In this document: piece after piece, positions 40,950 through 48,616 of the stretch
Layout: each line of letters begins with the position of its first letter
How positions within the stretch are numbered: the first letter of the stretch is position 1
Source: UBA12481 sp964355105
GTDB taxonomy: Bacteria; Bacteroidota; Bacteroidia; Bacteroidales; UBA12481
Reading direction: 5' to 3'
Length of the DNA stretch: 64,000 nucleotides
Assembly (NCBI GenBank): GCA_964355105.1
Contig: CAYHCO010000015.1
Span: 24,001 to 88,000, forward strand
Translations under genes and position numbers: made by a program
Notes under the pieces: model-generated
Database searches by the model: none
Seen by the model: only the letters and a program-made list of their open reading frames with translations
Told to the model about the DNA's origin: nothing

Positions 40950-42896
40950 CTAATTTCCAATGCCGTAAAGATATTTCTCCCCTTTCAGATAGATTGCCCC
41001 ATCGGCAAAAGCCGGGGTAACCACTGATTTTTCGCCGAGTAACGGATCCCCCAGACTGGTCAGGGTCCTGTCGACTTTAAAAATATGCATGGCACCACTG
41101 CGATCCATCACGTAAACTTTCCCTTCGGCAATCATCGGTGAGCCGTAAAATCCCTGGGCATATTCCTTTTCCCACTGTTTTTTACCTGTTTTTGCATCGT
41201 AGCACGCAAACATTCCATAGCTGGTAGCGATGAACAGTAAGCCGTCGCTTACTGCAGGGCTTGCCGCCTCGGGCAGGTATTCATCAGCCTGCCAGACGAT
41301 TGTGGCCGGAGATCCCGGCTTGATTGCTGCCAGTGTTGCATATTCGTTGGCAGCATACACCAAACCATCCGCATAAGCGGCAGATGGCCCCACTTCACCG
41401 GAAAGGCAATCAATGGACCATAGGAGCGTGCCCGAATTTACATCGTAACCGGCCACCGTCGGGGAGGAGGTCGTGATCACCTGAAGTTTACCCTCGATCT
41501 CGGCCATCATCGGGGATGACCAGGAGATCTTCGATTTGCGGGCAACATCCCATAGGGTCGCACCCGACAGGCAATTCAATGCCAGAAGCCGGCCACCCTT
41601 GTTGGTGTCAAGCTGGATGATCAGTTTGTCCTTGAAGCATATCAGGGACGATGAATGTCCGTAATGATTATCCGGAACGCCGAGGTTCATTGCCCAGAGC
41701 TTGTTGCCGCTCATGTCAAGGGCGATTACATCACCGGTTGCGAAAATGGCGAATACCGACTTGCCATCGGTGGCGATGCTGGATGCCGACAATCCGGTGT
41801 CGGAAGTTACTCTTGGCGGTGATGCCGGTGAGCCCGGAATGTCTTTCGCTTCCTGTTCCCAAAGGAGCTTGCCATCTGACCGGTTATAACAGTATACTAC
41901 CCTGGAGGTGTTGTCAGCTCCCGCAATAAATAGTTTGTCGCCCCAGATAACCGGTGAATTGTACCCCTTTTTCTTCAGTTCGGTTTTCCATTTGATATTC
42001 CTGCCGGTTGGACCATCCCAATCAACCGGGATACCCTTGTTGTAGGAAATCCCTTGTCCCCATGGACCCCGGAAAGAGGGGTGGTTTCGCGTGAAATCGG
42101 AGGAACCGCCGGGAGGGGTAACCGTAGCCGGGATTATGGTGCTTTTTGTTGCGTCGCTTGTCGGGGTTTCGATTGCTTTTTCTGTACCGGCATTCGCAGT
42201 AACGGGTTGGTTACCTGCCTCTGCGGTTCCTGTAATGCTTGCCCCTGGCGATGCTGCCGGACTGGTTACGGCGGTTTCAATATTTTTATTTTCCGATTCT
42301 TTAATTGTCACATTGTCTAATTGACTAATTGTCGAATTTCCCTCGTCCACCGCTGCAACTTTAACCGTGCTCTCAACCGGGGCCTGTTGAACCACGCTGC
42401 CGGTTTCCTCATAGAACCTGAGGTAATCCTTGGTGAGGAAGGATGCCGCAAGCGCCGCAACGAGCATGACTCCGCCTGTAATCAGTATCCACCTTTGCGA
42501 GAGAAGCCTTGTCATCCCTGAATCCGTACCGGTGATCAGAGGTTCCTGGATGCGGGCTTTCAGTGTATGGAAAATCCTCAGGAAAGTGGCAAAGGCTATA
42601 CCGCCGAAAAGCAAAAGGAATGCACCGGCATTTATTTGCCATCTGCTCGTGAAATAGGCTTTGCGTGCCAGCAGATCGAGGTTCCTGATCTCTTTTTTCA
42701 GGGCTTCACTCTCAGGATCAGCCTGAAATTGCTGAACAAGCGATTTCAGGGCTTCCGTTTCGAGAGGTTTGGTCTGCCTGATATGCATGTAATTGATTAG
42801 CAGCAGCAGCGATACCGCAATGCAGAATATCCCCGACGCTGTCACCAGGCTACCGTAAAGCTTTATCTTATCCCCCTTCTCTCCGTTCTCTAGCAT
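40950..42896 (-). CDS. Membrane-anchored PQQ-like beta-propeller protein
   Basis: Start chosen at ATG 42896 (648 aa) because the ATG at 42920 is inside a dispersed palindrome. Helices lie at about 17-38, 75-95 and 123-145. A Thr/Ala/Pro-rich linker (about 165-245), partly encoded by an 8-mer repeat tract, leads to a C-terminal PQQ_2 propeller (about 265-648) with blades such as DGKLLWEQEAKDIPG and KTGKKQWEKEYAQG. The propeller should face the periplasm, tethered by the helices. It is separated by 56 bp from the NuoEF gene and belongs to the redox cluster. No catalytic PQQ residues recognised. Confidence 0.83.
   Translation of the reverse strand: MLENGEKGDKIKLYGSLVTASGIFCIAVSLLLLINYMHIRQTKPLETEALKSLVQQFQADPESEALKKEIRNLDLLARKAYFTSRWQINAGAFLLLFGGIAFATFLRIFHTLKARIQEPLITGTDSGMTRLLSQRWILITGGVMLVAALAASFLTKDYLRFYEETGSVVQQAPVESTVKVAAVDEGNSTISQLDNVTIKESENKNIETAVTSPAASPGASITGTAEAGNQPVTANAGTEKAIETPTSDATKSTIIPATVTPPGGSSDFTRNHPSFRGPWGQGISYNKGIPVDWDGPTGRNIKWKTELKKKGYNSPVIWGDKLFIAGADNTSRVVYCYNRSDGKLLWEQEAKDIPGSPASPPRVTSDTGLSASSIATDGKSVFAIFATGDVIALDMSGNKLWAMNLGVPDNHYGHSSSLICFKDKLIIQLDTNKGGRLLALNCLSGATLWDVARKSKISWSSPMMAEIEGKLQVITTSSPTVAGYDVNSGTLLWSIDCLSGEVGPSAAYADGLVYAANEYATLAAIKPGSPATIVWQADEYLPEAASPAVSDGLLFIATSYGMFACYDAKTGKKQWEKEYAQGFYGSPMIAEGKVYVMDRSGAMHIFKVDRTLTSLGDPLLGEKSVVTPAFADGAIYLKGEKYLYGIGN
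42302..42341. repeat. Degenerate 8-bp tandem tract inside a CDS (TAATTGTC)
   Basis: Five phased 8-mers encode NSTISQLDNVTIK in the linker of the membrane-anchored propeller protein. Same type as the intergenic tracts, showing that these repeats also enter coding linkers. Confidence 0.6.
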
Positions 42897-42913
42897 AACT
42901 CTAAATTTATTCC

Positions 42914-42931
42914 CCGGCATTGAAATGCCGG
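42914..42931. repeat. Dispersed palindrome CCGGCAT-TGAA-ATGCCGG (reverse orientation)
   Basis: Perfect 7-bp stem. In reverse orientation it is the CCGGCAT-TTCA-ATGCCGG element found at 5597 and 23548, with the AATAG flank. Its ATG (42920-42918 on the minus strand) creates an apparent upstream start for the propeller gene. Confidence 0.75.
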
Positions 42932-42997
42932 CCTATTAATACCGCTCCGCTGTCTCCCGTGTTACGCGTCACGCGTCCCGATCTTCTTCCTCGTCCC

Positions 42998-43047
42998 CCG
43001 TCTAAGGTCTTCCGTCTAAAGTCTTCTGTCTAAAGTCTTCCGTCCTC
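42998..43047. repeat. 14-bp tandem repeat (CCGTCTAAAGTCTT, three units)
   Basis: Three near-identical 14-bp units (two heptads each) lead up to the stop codon of the NapH/NosR-like gene at 43048. Together with the palindrome it fills the 151-bp gap 42897-43047, the largest in the redox cluster and a possible site of internal promoter or processing; no TAnnTTTG element was seen. Confidence 0.85.
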
Positions 43048-44304
43048 TTAATCCACCGGACAATAATCCAAACACCTTGCACAGCTGTAACAATTGCCCT
43101 TATTGGCCTGATAATCCTCGCGGCGACGGAAAATCACCTGATTCATAGCCATCAGTCCGATAACCAGGCCCAGGAAAGCACCCAGGATCCAGCTTCCGGT
43201 CTTGAATTTGTTTCGTATAACCTGTGCCTCAGCGACGAGCGTTTCCAGCGATTTGCCGGATGCCAGGAAAGTCTGGACATCAATATTTTTCGTATCGGCC
43301 TTCAGCTCAGGATGCGAAATGAGCAACTCGGCCAGGTAAACATCAGGATGTGCCTTTGACAGAAAAACGTGTGATTTGTATCCGATCCAGGAACCGCCAG
43401 CCATCAAAACAGGAATCAGGGCCAGATACAGGATGAACTTCCGTGAATTGGTTTTGGGGTCAGGCTTTGATTTTTCCTCATCGGGAAAGTCGATCGCCTC
43501 AAAAGGGCAGGATGTCGTGCAAAGTTTGCACTGGATGCATTTTGTTGGAAATACCGAAAGGTGGCGCCTGCTGAACCTCGAAAACACGTTGAGGATAGCA
43601 CCGTAAGGACAGAAGAACCTGCAATACGGCCGCGCAATAAAAAGGCCCATCAGGAGAAAGGCTATTCCCAGGTAAATCATCAGTTGAGGACCATTCATCC
43701 GATATATTCCAATGAACGGATCATATCGGCAAATGATAAATTCAGTTCCGGTGGCGGCATATAAAACCGCGAGGCCGAGATACAGGTACGGGATGAATCC
43801 CAAGGTCTTCCTGAGCCATGCCGGTATAGTTATCGGTTTGTAAATCAGCAAGTCCTGCATGGCGCCAAGCGGACATGCAGCTCCGCAGAAAACCCTTCCG
43901 AAAAATAGGCTGAACACCAGTGGAAGGAGGAAAAATATCAATGCAAACAGTGAAATCACATATTTTGGGTCGGCAAATGCCAGTGCCACATTTTGGATCG
44001 ATCCCACCGTACAGAGGCACCCGTTCCGGTAAAAACCGAAATACACTGCGGAGAAAACGGTCAGCAGGAGGATGCCGTTCCGGGATCTTTTTTTTATGGC
44101 AAACCAGGAGGTCAGGCTAAGCACTACAAAAAGTACAAGTACATCAACGAACTCCATTCCGAGACCGCGCGGCTCAGGTGTTGTAGGCGTAGGCTGGGTA
44201 TATTTGGTTTGAAACTCCGGTTTGGGGAATCGCTGCTGGGCACCGAGGTCGGCAAAGGCCAGGGTGAACGGCAGAATAAACAATATGATCTTAAGCCACT
44301 TCAT
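43048..44304 (-). CDS. NapH/NosR/CcoG-like membrane polyferredoxin
   Basis: A 418-aa protein with a signal-like N-terminus and about seven membrane helices. It carries the hallmark CxxxCP motifs FCGAACPLGAMQDL (about 137-150) and YCRFFCPYGAILNVFS (about 227-242), a [4Fe-4S] motif CIQCKLCTTSCP (about 257-268), an N-terminal CLC, and a C-terminal CYSCARCLDYCP just before the stop. Proteins of this type carry electrons between the quinone pool or flavins and periplasmic redox partners. Its ATG overlaps the stop of the NapG-like gene by one base. It ends right after the last cysteine motif, one or two residues beyond, which is abrupt; the stop abuts a 14-bp tandem repeat. Confidence 0.88.
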   Translation of the reverse strand: MKWLKIILFILPFTLAFADLGAQQRFPKPEFQTKYTQPTPTTPEPRGLGMEFVDVLVLFVVLSLTSWFAIKKRSRNGILLLTVFSAVYFGFYRNGCLCTVGSIQNVALAFADPKYVISLFALIFFLLPLVFSLFFGRVFCGAACPLGAMQDLLIYKPITIPAWLRKTLGFIPYLYLGLAVLYAATGTEFIICRYDPFIGIYRMNGPQLMIYLGIAFLLMGLFIARPYCRFFCPYGAILNVFSRFSRRHLSVFPTKCIQCKLCTTSCPFEAIDFPDEEKSKPDPKTNSRKFILYLALIPVLMAGGSWIGYKSHVFLSKAHPDVYLAELLISHPELKADTKNIDVQTFLASGKSLETLVAEAQVIRNKFKTGSWILGAFLGLVIGLMAMNQVIFRRREDYQANKGNCYSCARCLDYCPVD

Positions 44305-44879
44305 TATTTCGGAGTTGAAACGGCTGGTTTCTTAAAATCTCCTTTTATCAGGTAAGCGGTTTCGATGGGTACCCTGCTGATAGCGTTCGACGGGCACATC
44401 CTGGAAATCGAGCATTCGTTGCAATTCTGGCAGTTATCATGCCTGATCTGAAGGTGCAGTGATCCGTTACCAAATGATCCGCAACCTTTTACGCATTTGC
44501 CGCATCCGTTGCAGAGCTTTTCATCAATCGTATACTGAAAGAAGGGCTCCTCCACAAATTTCCGCTCAAGGGCGCCGGTCGGACACAGCTGACTCTCCGC
44601 CCCTGTATTGAGTTTATGGGTGTTGGGCTTGAAATACCCGCCGCACAGGTCGCAGTAACCGCATAGCTGATAGGCATGCACACATTTCACCGCCGAGAGG
44701 TCCCTCACGCATTCGGTGGCGCACCGGCCGCACTGGGTGCATTTAAATGGGTCGATCTGCCAGACATATTTGCCGGAGGCGGACACTTTTCTCTTCAGAA
44801 TTATCGATCCGGTCACATAGGCCAATCCACCTAAAAGGACCAACCGACCTGAATTATTTATAAATGTTTTCCGGTTCAT
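44304..44879 (-). CDS. NapG-like periplasmic ferredoxin
   Basis: A 191-aa protein with a short N-terminal signal or anchor (about 8-28; NRKTF-type start, no twin Arg) followed by up to four [4Fe-4S] motifs: CTQCGRCATEC (47-57), CGYCDLC...CP (73-99), CNGCGKCVKGC (123-133) and CQNCNEC...CP (150-163). The arrangement is that of NapG/MauM ferredoxins, which pair with NapH. The NapH-like gene overlaps it by one base, supporting a NapGH-type module that passes electrons to the periplasm. No nitrate reductase gene is present. Confidence 0.88.
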   Translation of the reverse strand: MNRKTFINNSGRLVLLGGLAYVTGSIILKRKVSASGKYVWQIDPFKCTQCGRCATECVRDLSAVKCVHAYQLCGYCDLCGGYFKPNTHKLNTGAESQLCPTGALERKFVEEPFFQYTIDEKLCNGCGKCVKGCGSFGNGSLHLQIRHDNCQNCNECSISRMCPSNAISRVPIETAYLIKGDFKKPAVSTPK

Positions 44880-44880
44880 G

Positions 44881-45846
44881 TCATTTCTTTAATTGGAACA
44901 CCCTGATCATTTTTCGCTCAAAGTCAAGCGCATAAATATCTCCCGCCGGGCTGACGGCCAGGTCAGGAGCGTAAGTTTCCCCTTCAAAAGCTTCCGGTGG
45001 AGCCACAACAGACAGAAATTCCCCGGAGGCTTTATGTATTTTTATCCGCACCATCCCTTTCTCAGCGGTAACAAACGATCCGTCGGGCAGAACAGCCATG
45101 TGTGCCGGATTGCAGCAACCGGAGAAACCGTCGAGGGTCATGGCAGTCTTTTCCCAGAATCCCCGCAATACACCATCATAAGTGTAGTTTTCAAAGGCAT
45201 GCTGACCGGGATTTACGACCCAAAGTTCTCCGAAAGCGTTGACGGCCAGATCGAAATAGGGACTGGGAATAATGAATCCGTGCAGGTCGGCAGTGTCGCG
45301 CTTGCCGGTAAAGCTACCGGCCAGGTCACCGTTAGTCATGTATTTCAACACCCGGCGCTTTCCGGCATCTGCCGCAAATACCCAACAATCATATAAAGCC
45401 AGGCTGGTGAGTAGTGTGCTGTCGCCCAAAGGTGCCCAGGTTTTCAACAAAAGGCCATCCAGATTATATTGACTGATATAGTTCGAGAATCCGATGTATA
45501 TGCCGTTTGGGGAGGCAGCGACACATCTTGGGGAATCGGGCAGGGCCGTTTTGCCCAGCTTTTTGCCCTCGGTCGAGGAGATTACTAAAAAATTATCCTC
45601 CACCAGGTATATCCGGTCATTGGCAAAGGCTATGCCGCGCAGGTCCAGGTCGCCGAAGGTGAAATCAATGGTCTCCTCGTATTTTATCAGGGTGGAATCC
45701 ACCGATTTGAATTGATCTACCGAATATTCATAGGGATTGCCAGACCGTTTATCCGGTCGGGAATTCAATACGTCCATCACCACCAGCCCCACAATTATGA
45801 TGGCCAGCCCGAGTAAAATCAGTATGATCAGTTTTCTGTTCATCAA
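44881..45846 (-). CDS. NHL/6-bladed propeller protein, membrane-anchored
   Basis: A 321-aa protein with one N-terminal membrane segment (about 7-26) and a periplasmic beta-propeller of NHL/SMP-30-like blades (GIAFANDRIYLVEDN, GKKLGKTALPDSPRCVAAS, HAFENYTYDGVLRGFW, FSGCCNPAHMAVLPDGSF, DLAVSPAGDIYALDF). The vicinal Cys pair in SGCCNPAH is notable and could bind metal or form a disulfide. It overlaps the upstream propeller gene by 4 bp and lies 1 bp before the NapG-like gene, so it is part of the redox operon. Function unknown; a docking or sensing role is inferred. Confidence 0.82.
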   Translation of the reverse strand: MMNRKLIILILLGLAIIIVGLVVMDVLNSRPDKRSGNPYEYSVDQFKSVDSTLIKYEETIDFTFGDLDLRGIAFANDRIYLVEDNFLVISSTEGKKLGKTALPDSPRCVAASPNGIYIGFSNYISQYNLDGLLLKTWAPLGDSTLLTSLALYDCWVFAADAGKRRVLKYMTNGDLAGSFTGKRDTADLHGFIIPSPYFDLAVNAFGELWVVNPGQHAFENYTYDGVLRGFWEKTAMTLDGFSGCCNPAHMAVLPDGSFVTAEKGMVRIKIHKASGEFLSVVAPPEAFEGETYAPDLAVSPAGDIYALDFERKMIRVFQLKK

Positions 45847-47270
45847 TTTGCAGCCATTTTTATTCCGACCATCCGCCTGGAATCCCGGAGTACCATGTAT
45901 CCGTCGGCGACGGCAATCGGTGCCCAGGCATCCTGTCCTTCAAACAATCTGACCTGATCAATCTGGATATATTTCTTGATATCCGGCTTAACAATGGTCA
46001 GCATGCCATCGTCATTCAAAATAAACAATTTATTGTCAGCAATCAGGTAAGGACCGAGACCGAATCGAGATTCTGATCCGCTGCTCCATACCGGAACCCG
46101 GCAATTTGAAGGGTTTACGCAAACCAGCTGATTACGCAGGGCTCCTGCATCTTTAGGCTCAATGCCGATAAGATGGCCCTTAAAATATATAGGGGTCTGC
46201 TGTTCGCAGGCCAGGCCTTCCGCGGGAAGGTACTGATCGATCATTCTAACGGAATATTTTCCTCCTGCTGCCTCGAGCTGTAAAACCATGCTTCCGGCTC
46301 CATACCCGGCTGTCAGGAAGATTTTCCCGTCAGGCATGCAGACCGGTGAGGGTGCCACCACCGATTTATTCCACGCGGTCGACGACCAAAGAACGGTTCC
46401 GGCATCCGGGCCGTCAGCTGCCACCCCGCAGATCCCGCCAACAGCGCTGTATACGAACATTTTCCGTCCGCCGAATTCCATCGGCATAATGGATGAGTGC
46501 GACATTTTCCATTTTTGCGGATTGGGCGTTTCCCAAACTTTTTTGCCGGTTTCGCAATCCACTGCCACCAGAAGTGATTTGCCCCCGGCAGCCAGGATAG
46601 CTATATCATTCTCGATCAGGGGACACTGACCGGTATACCAGAAAGGAATCTCGGTTTTATATTCTTGCTCAATATCCAATCCCCATTTTACATTCCCGGT
46701 GAGCCGGTCGAGGCACATCACATGCGCCCGTGGGCCAATGGAAACGATATATTTTTCAGTAACTGCCGGCACGGTGCGTGACATGCCATGGTTGCGCCGG
46801 ATGGTTACGCGGTACCCGCGCGCCCACACTTCCTTCCCGTCTGTCAGGTTAATACACTTCAGGATGTCGCTTCGCTTGAGCTCGTCATAGTCAAGAACAT
46901 ACAGCGCGCCCTTGTAGATGGCAGCACCGGCGTGTCCTTCGCCCAGATCCACGGACCACAATATTTTCGGGGGCTGACCGCCGAAGCCTTCAATAAGTTT
47001 AACCGGTGATTTGCTGATATTGTCGAAATCTGAACCCCTGAAGCGTGGCCAGGTCTCTGTGCCCTCGGTAAGGGTGCCGGTACCGGCATTAAAATATTCA
47101 CCGATGCTAACCAGTTCCAGAAGAGAATCGGCACGTGGGGGCCGGTTATCAGCCCCGGGAACACTTTTTCGGAAATCCCCTACCGGATCTTTTGCCAGCC
47201 ACCATGCCAGGGCCCCGATCATCAGGATAATCGATCCTCCAAGGATAATATGCCTGCTCGCTTTACTCAA
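45843..47270 (-). CDS. Membrane-anchored PQQ-like beta-propeller protein (475 aa)
   Basis: One N-terminal helix (about 8-25, ILGGSIILMIGALAWWLA) anchors a PQQ_2 propeller of about 400 residues with blades such as GGQPPKILWSVDLGEGHAGA, LTGNVKWGLDIEQEYK and CETGKKVWETPNPQKW. The protein lies between another propeller gene (1 bp upstream) and the NHL propeller (4-bp overlap), so three propeller genes run in series. No PQQ-dehydrogenase active-site residues are recognised, so a structural or ligand-binding role is as likely as an enzymatic one. Confidence 0.87.
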   Translation of the reverse strand: MSKASRHIILGGSIILMIGALAWWLAKDPVGDFRKSVPGADNRPPRADSLLELVSIGEYFNAGTGTLTEGTETWPRFRGSDFDNISKSPVKLIEGFGGQPPKILWSVDLGEGHAGAAIYKGALYVLDYDELKRSDILKCINLTDGKEVWARGYRVTIRRNHGMSRTVPAVTEKYIVSIGPRAHVMCLDRLTGNVKWGLDIEQEYKTEIPFWYTGQCPLIENDIAILAAGGKSLLVAVDCETGKKVWETPNPQKWKMSHSSIMPMEFGGRKMFVYSAVGGICGVAADGPDAGTVLWSSTAWNKSVVAPSPVCMPDGKIFLTAGYGAGSMVLQLEAAGGKYSVRMIDQYLPAEGLACEQQTPIYFKGHLIGIEPKDAGALRNQLVCVNPSNCRVPVWSSGSESRFGLGPYLIADNKLFILNDDGMLTIVKPDIKKYIQIDQVRLFEGQDAWAPIAVADGYMVLRDSRRMVGIKMAAN

Positions 47271-47271
47271 A

Positions 47272-48480
47272 CTAAATCTTGAATGCCATCAGGGCATTGC
47301 CGCGCCTTACATACAGGATTCCGTCATTGATGACCGGATGTGCCCAATGCTGGTCGGAGCCCATGGTTACGGTAAACTTGCCCGCCACCTTAAATTCCGA
47401 TGGGGTGGCTTTCGCCATGAAAACCTCGCCTTTCTGCGAATAGCCGTAAAGCATGCCGTCGGCGCAGATAACCACTCCTTTTGCCACATCTGTGGAGGCA
47501 TATTTCCGCTCGCCGGTCTTCCAGTCGAGGCACTGCCACTCTTTGCCTGAGGTGTCGCCTGAGCCGTAAACGTAACCATCCACATATACGGCACCGCCCA
47601 TGCGGCTGTCGAAGGACTTGGCAAACCATTCCTGGGTTACCGAACTTCCGTCGGCACTCAGCTTAAGTTTTGGGGCGCCCTGGCCGTATCCGCTGAAGCA
47701 CAGTATGCCTCCGTCGGCGTATACCGGGGTGTTGGCGTGAACTGACCATTCATTGGTCTGCGGATGCGACCACAATAGTTTCCCTGTGGCGGCATCGAGT
47801 CCGATAATGCTGTTGGCGGTCATGGTCACGAGCAGCTTCCGGGCCGGCAGTTCTATCAGGAGCGGGGTGCAATAGGCTGAAAGCTCCTGCTTTCCGGTGC
47901 TTGCCCAGATCGTGGCGCCAGTTAATCTATTTAGGGCCATTACGTTATACGTCTGGCCACCGGGAGTGCAATAGAGCACATCTTTATCAATAACAACGGT
48001 TTCGGTAAATCCCCAGGTGATGTTCTTGCCATCGAAATCCGTGGTGAATTCCTTTCTCCATTTTATGGACCCATCCTTGGTATCCATGCAAAACAGCGAG
48101 CCGTATCCGGATTCCATATATAGTAAGTCACCTACAATGGTCACTGAGGAGCGGGCACCCGGCCAGCTCTCGATAAATTCCTTTCCGTAGGGATATTTTG
48201 CCACCTGCTTTCCGTCCATGGACAAAACATAGATATACCCCTGATCTTCAATGGTTCCGGTAAGGTAGATTTTCCCGCCAGCAAAAACGGGTGATGAGAA
48301 TCCTTTGCCCAGACCATCGAAATGCCAGAGCATGGCGGGTCCTTCGGCGGGCCAGGTCTTCAGCAGGTTCTTGTCAGGATAGATGCCATTTCCGTTGGGT
48401 CCGCGCCAGCGTGTTGCCTGTGCATTTACGCCAGCTGATAACAGTAGCGATGTCAGTAAAAGAATCAGGTATTTGTGCAT
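47272..48480 (-). CDS. Secreted PQQ-like beta-propeller protein (402 aa), first gene of redox cluster
   Basis: Start chosen at ATG 48480, which begins a clear signal peptide MHKYLILLLTSLLLSAGVNA; an in-frame ATG at 48555 would add 25 residues before it. The mature protein is a PQQ_2 propeller starting with RWRGPNGNGIYPDKNLLKTW, an opening often seen in outer-membrane PQQ-like proteins, with blades such as ATGKLLWSHPQTNEW and KTGERKYAS. It is divergent from crtI over a 136-bp spacer and is the first gene of the nine-gene redox operon. Confidence 0.87.
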   Translation of the reverse strand: MHKYLILLLTSLLLSAGVNAQATRWRGPNGNGIYPDKNLLKTWPAEGPAMLWHFDGLGKGFSSPVFAGGKIYLTGTIEDQGYIYVLSMDGKQVAKYPYGKEFIESWPGARSSVTIVGDLLYMESGYGSLFCMDTKDGSIKWRKEFTTDFDGKNITWGFTETVVIDKDVLYCTPGGQTYNVMALNRLTGATIWASTGKQELSAYCTPLLIELPARKLLVTMTANSIIGLDAATGKLLWSHPQTNEWSVHANTPVYADGGILCFSGYGQGAPKLKLSADGSSVTQEWFAKSFDSRMGGAVYVDGYVYGSGDTSGKEWQCLDWKTGERKYASTDVAKGVVICADGMLYGYSQKGEVFMAKATPSEFKVAGKFTVTMGSDQHWAHPVINDGILYVRRGNALMAFKI

Positions 48481-48591
48481 AATGAAAGGTGTTTGAACAA
48501 TTAGAGATGACGAAAATAGGGAAAAGCGGCAAATATTCCACTTTCGCAATTTCACCGCTTATTTTCTGCTATTTACCGGTTAATCATTTCT

Positions 48592-48603
48592 TAAATTAGC
48601 ACC
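48592..48603 (+). promoter_or_regulatory. Candidate promoter motif upstream of crtI (TAAATTAGCACC)
   Basis: A TAnnTTAG variant of the -7 element followed by CACC, 14 bp before ATG 48617. Nearly the same string (TAAATTAGCGCC) stands before the gene at 51123, with TTTAC and CCGG upstream of both, so the two transcription units may share control. Confidence 0.35.
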
Positions 48604-48616
48604 GGTCCTGATCTTT

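Noticed and set aside
35830..48480. True PQQ-dependent alcohol or glucose dehydrogenases
   Set aside because: The propellers have short PQQ_2/BamB-like blades and no recognised PQQ-binding disulfide or catalytic Asp-Asn set; PQQ synthesis genes are also absent.
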